Origin: Micromonospora sp. C28SCA-DRY-2
GTDB taxonomy: Bacteria; Actinomycetota; Actinomycetes; Mycobacteriales; Micromonosporaceae
NCBI RefSeq assembly: GCF_030519475.1
Contig: NZ_JAUMKD010000001.1
Coordinates: 1,116,001-1,180,000, forward strand
DNA: 64,000 nucleotides
Direction: 5' to 3'
The number at the start of each line of letters is the position of its first letter. The stretch's first letter is position 1. Position numbers and translations under genes: made by a program. This document shows positions 63,067-64,000 of the stretch, piece after piece. The notes beneath the pieces are model-generated. The model ran no database searches. It saw only the letters and a list, made by a program, of their open reading frames with translations, and was not told the DNA's origin.

Positions 63067-64000
63067 CTACCGGCCGGCGAGCTGGGCGATCAGGTCGTCC
63101 ACGTCGGTGACCGGGCGATCGCAGACGAAACCCCGGCAGACGTACGCGGTGGAGCGCCCGTCGAGCATCGGCCGGTCGGCGAGCAGCGGCACGCCCGGCT
63201 GGTCGGCCCGGCCCGCCACGATCACCGCCCCCGGTGGGGCGTGCCGGTGCGCCGCGGCGACCAGCGGGTCCCCGGCCGGCTCGTCGGTGACCACCGCGAT
63301 CTCGTACGGCCCGGAGAGCAGCGCCTCGCCCACGGTGGCCGCGTACCCGGTGAACCGAGCGTGCCGGCCGACGATCGGCGCGACGGTGCCCAGCGCCGCC
63401 TCGGCCGCCTCCCGGTAGCGCGGCTCGCCGGTCAGCGCCGCGTACGCCACCAGCGCGGCGACGATCGCCGACCGGCCGGACGGGGTGGCGTTGTCGGTGG
63501 GGTCGGCCGGCCGGGTGACCAGCCGCTCGGCGTCGTCGGCGGTGTCGTAGAAGCCGCCACCCGGTGCGGCGAACCGGTCCAGCGCGACGTCCAGCAGCCG
63601 GCCGGCCAGTTCCAGCCAGCGTCCCTCGCCGGTGAGCTGGTGCACGGCGCAGAACGCCTCGGCGACGCAGCCGTAGTCCTCCAGCACCCCGGCCGGCTCA
63701 CCGACCACGCCGGCCCGGGAGACCCGGCGCAGCCGGCCGTCCACCAGGTGCCGGTCGGCGAGCACCTCGGCGATCCGGGTCGCCGCGGCGGCGGTCACCG
63801 GGTCGCCGGTGAGCGCGGTGTGCTCGACCAGCGCGGTGACCGCCAGCCCGTTCCAGGCGGCGACCACCTTGTCGTCGCGGGCCGGCTGCGGCCGGCTGTC
63901 GCGCACCTCCCGCAGCCGGGCCCGGACCCGCGCCCAGCGGTCGGCCACCGCCGGGTCCACGTCGTCGGTGTCCCGGGCCAGCCGCAGCACGCTGGTGCCG
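63067..64000 (-). CDS. YyaL/DUF255-type protein, C-terminal part only (5' end outside window)
   Basis: The last about 310 residues of a protein whose N-terminal thioredoxin-like domain would be outside the window. The visible part is helical and alpha/alpha-barrel-like: DDKVVAAWNGLAVTALVEHT, EDYGCVAEAFCAVHQLTG, GGGFYDTADDAERLVTRP, and a terminal ACRGFVCDRPV-like segment (YVCRGFVCDRPVTD) with two cysteines. These match the glycosidase-like part of YyaL/spermatogenesis-associated protein 20. Role unknown. The gene ends 37 bp before purK begins. Confidence 0.85.
   Translation of the reverse strand, partial: GTSVLRLARDTDDVDPAVADRWARVRARLREVRDSRPQPARDDKVVAAWNGLAVTALVEHTALTGDPVTAAAATRIAEVLADRHLVDGRLRRVSRAGVVGEPAGVLEDYGCVAEAFCAVHQLTGEGRWLELAGRLLDVALDRFAAPGGGFYDTADDAERLVTRPADPTDNATPSGRSAIVAALVAYAALTGEPRYREAAEAALGTVAPIVGRHARFTGYAATVGEALLSGPYEIAVVTDEPAGDPLVAAAHRHAPPGAVIVAGRADQPGVPLLADRPMLDGRSTAYVCRGFVCDRPVTDVDDLIAQLAGR

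Overview
The window looks like chromosome from a Micromonosporaceae actinomycete, most like Micromonospora. It is very GC-rich and dense with overlapping start/stop codons (ATGA, GTGA). It carries a WhiB protein, a complete FO/F420 gene set split into cofGH, cofD and cofE, a DUF3499 protein, a TIGR03089 protein and an SCO7613-type membrane giant. Many genes appear to be leaderless, with a TAnnnT -10 hexamer 6-8 nt before the start codon. I see no rRNA, tRNA, CRISPR array, prophage or insertion sequence. Genus assignment is inference from gene families and repeats, not from a search.

Layout. 1-4296: a type VII secretion/polymorphic-toxin-like locus on the minus strand (YbaB-like, EspC/WXG100-like, and a large CpnT-like protein cut by the window edge), with a divergent YwqJ-deaminase/SUKH-3 fusion. 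4298-8597: aldehyde dehydrogenase, gamma-aminobutyraldehyde dehydrogenase and GABA transaminase. 8745-10393: a secreted tandem RlpA-like protein and an NmrA-family reductase behind a MerR-type promoter. 10405-15075: five co-directional genes (response regulator, histidine kinase, fold-II PLP dehydratase/racemase, D-Ala-D-X ligase, VanX-type dipeptidase), a layout like D-Ala-D-Ser glycopeptide resistance. 15314-18508: GAF regulator, ExaC-type aldehyde dehydrogenase, DUF779. 18602-19447: a DUF559/AbiEi-like protein bracketed by two related palindromic elements.

19662-31907: polyamine uptake and breakdown: agmatinase, carboxynorspermidine-dehydrogenase-like enzyme, PuuB-like oxidase and PotCBAD in one minus-strand operon, a divergent Lrp regulator, then an aminotransferase, a flavin-binding protein and a second oxidase. 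With 4298-8597 this gives an inferred route agmatine to putrescine to GABA to succinate. 32036-42092: DUF3499, degenerate zincin, WhiB, a Tat/DUF4331 operon, FO synthase, a membrane protein, CofD and CofE. 42192-54653: ArsR-like regulator, DUF3616-like protein, NUDIX, ManC, a glycosyltransferase, TIGR03089, acetoacetyl-CoA synthetase, thioesterase, acyl-CoA dehydrogenase and a UDP-sugar dehydrogenase. 54811-59754: a 1,647-residue membrane protein with an internal duplication. 59861-61193: a TipA-like MerR regulator with a VOC protein behind a leaderless 19-bp-spacer promoter. 61310-64000: purE, purK and the C-terminal part of a YyaL/DUF255 protein.

The points most worth follow-up are the vanC-like cluster, the toxin/SUKH locus, the TipA/VOC autoregulated cassette, back-to-back leaderless promoters in intergenic gaps as short as 23 bp, and a small repeat that supplies both a stop region and a Shine-Dalgarno sequence between operon genes.
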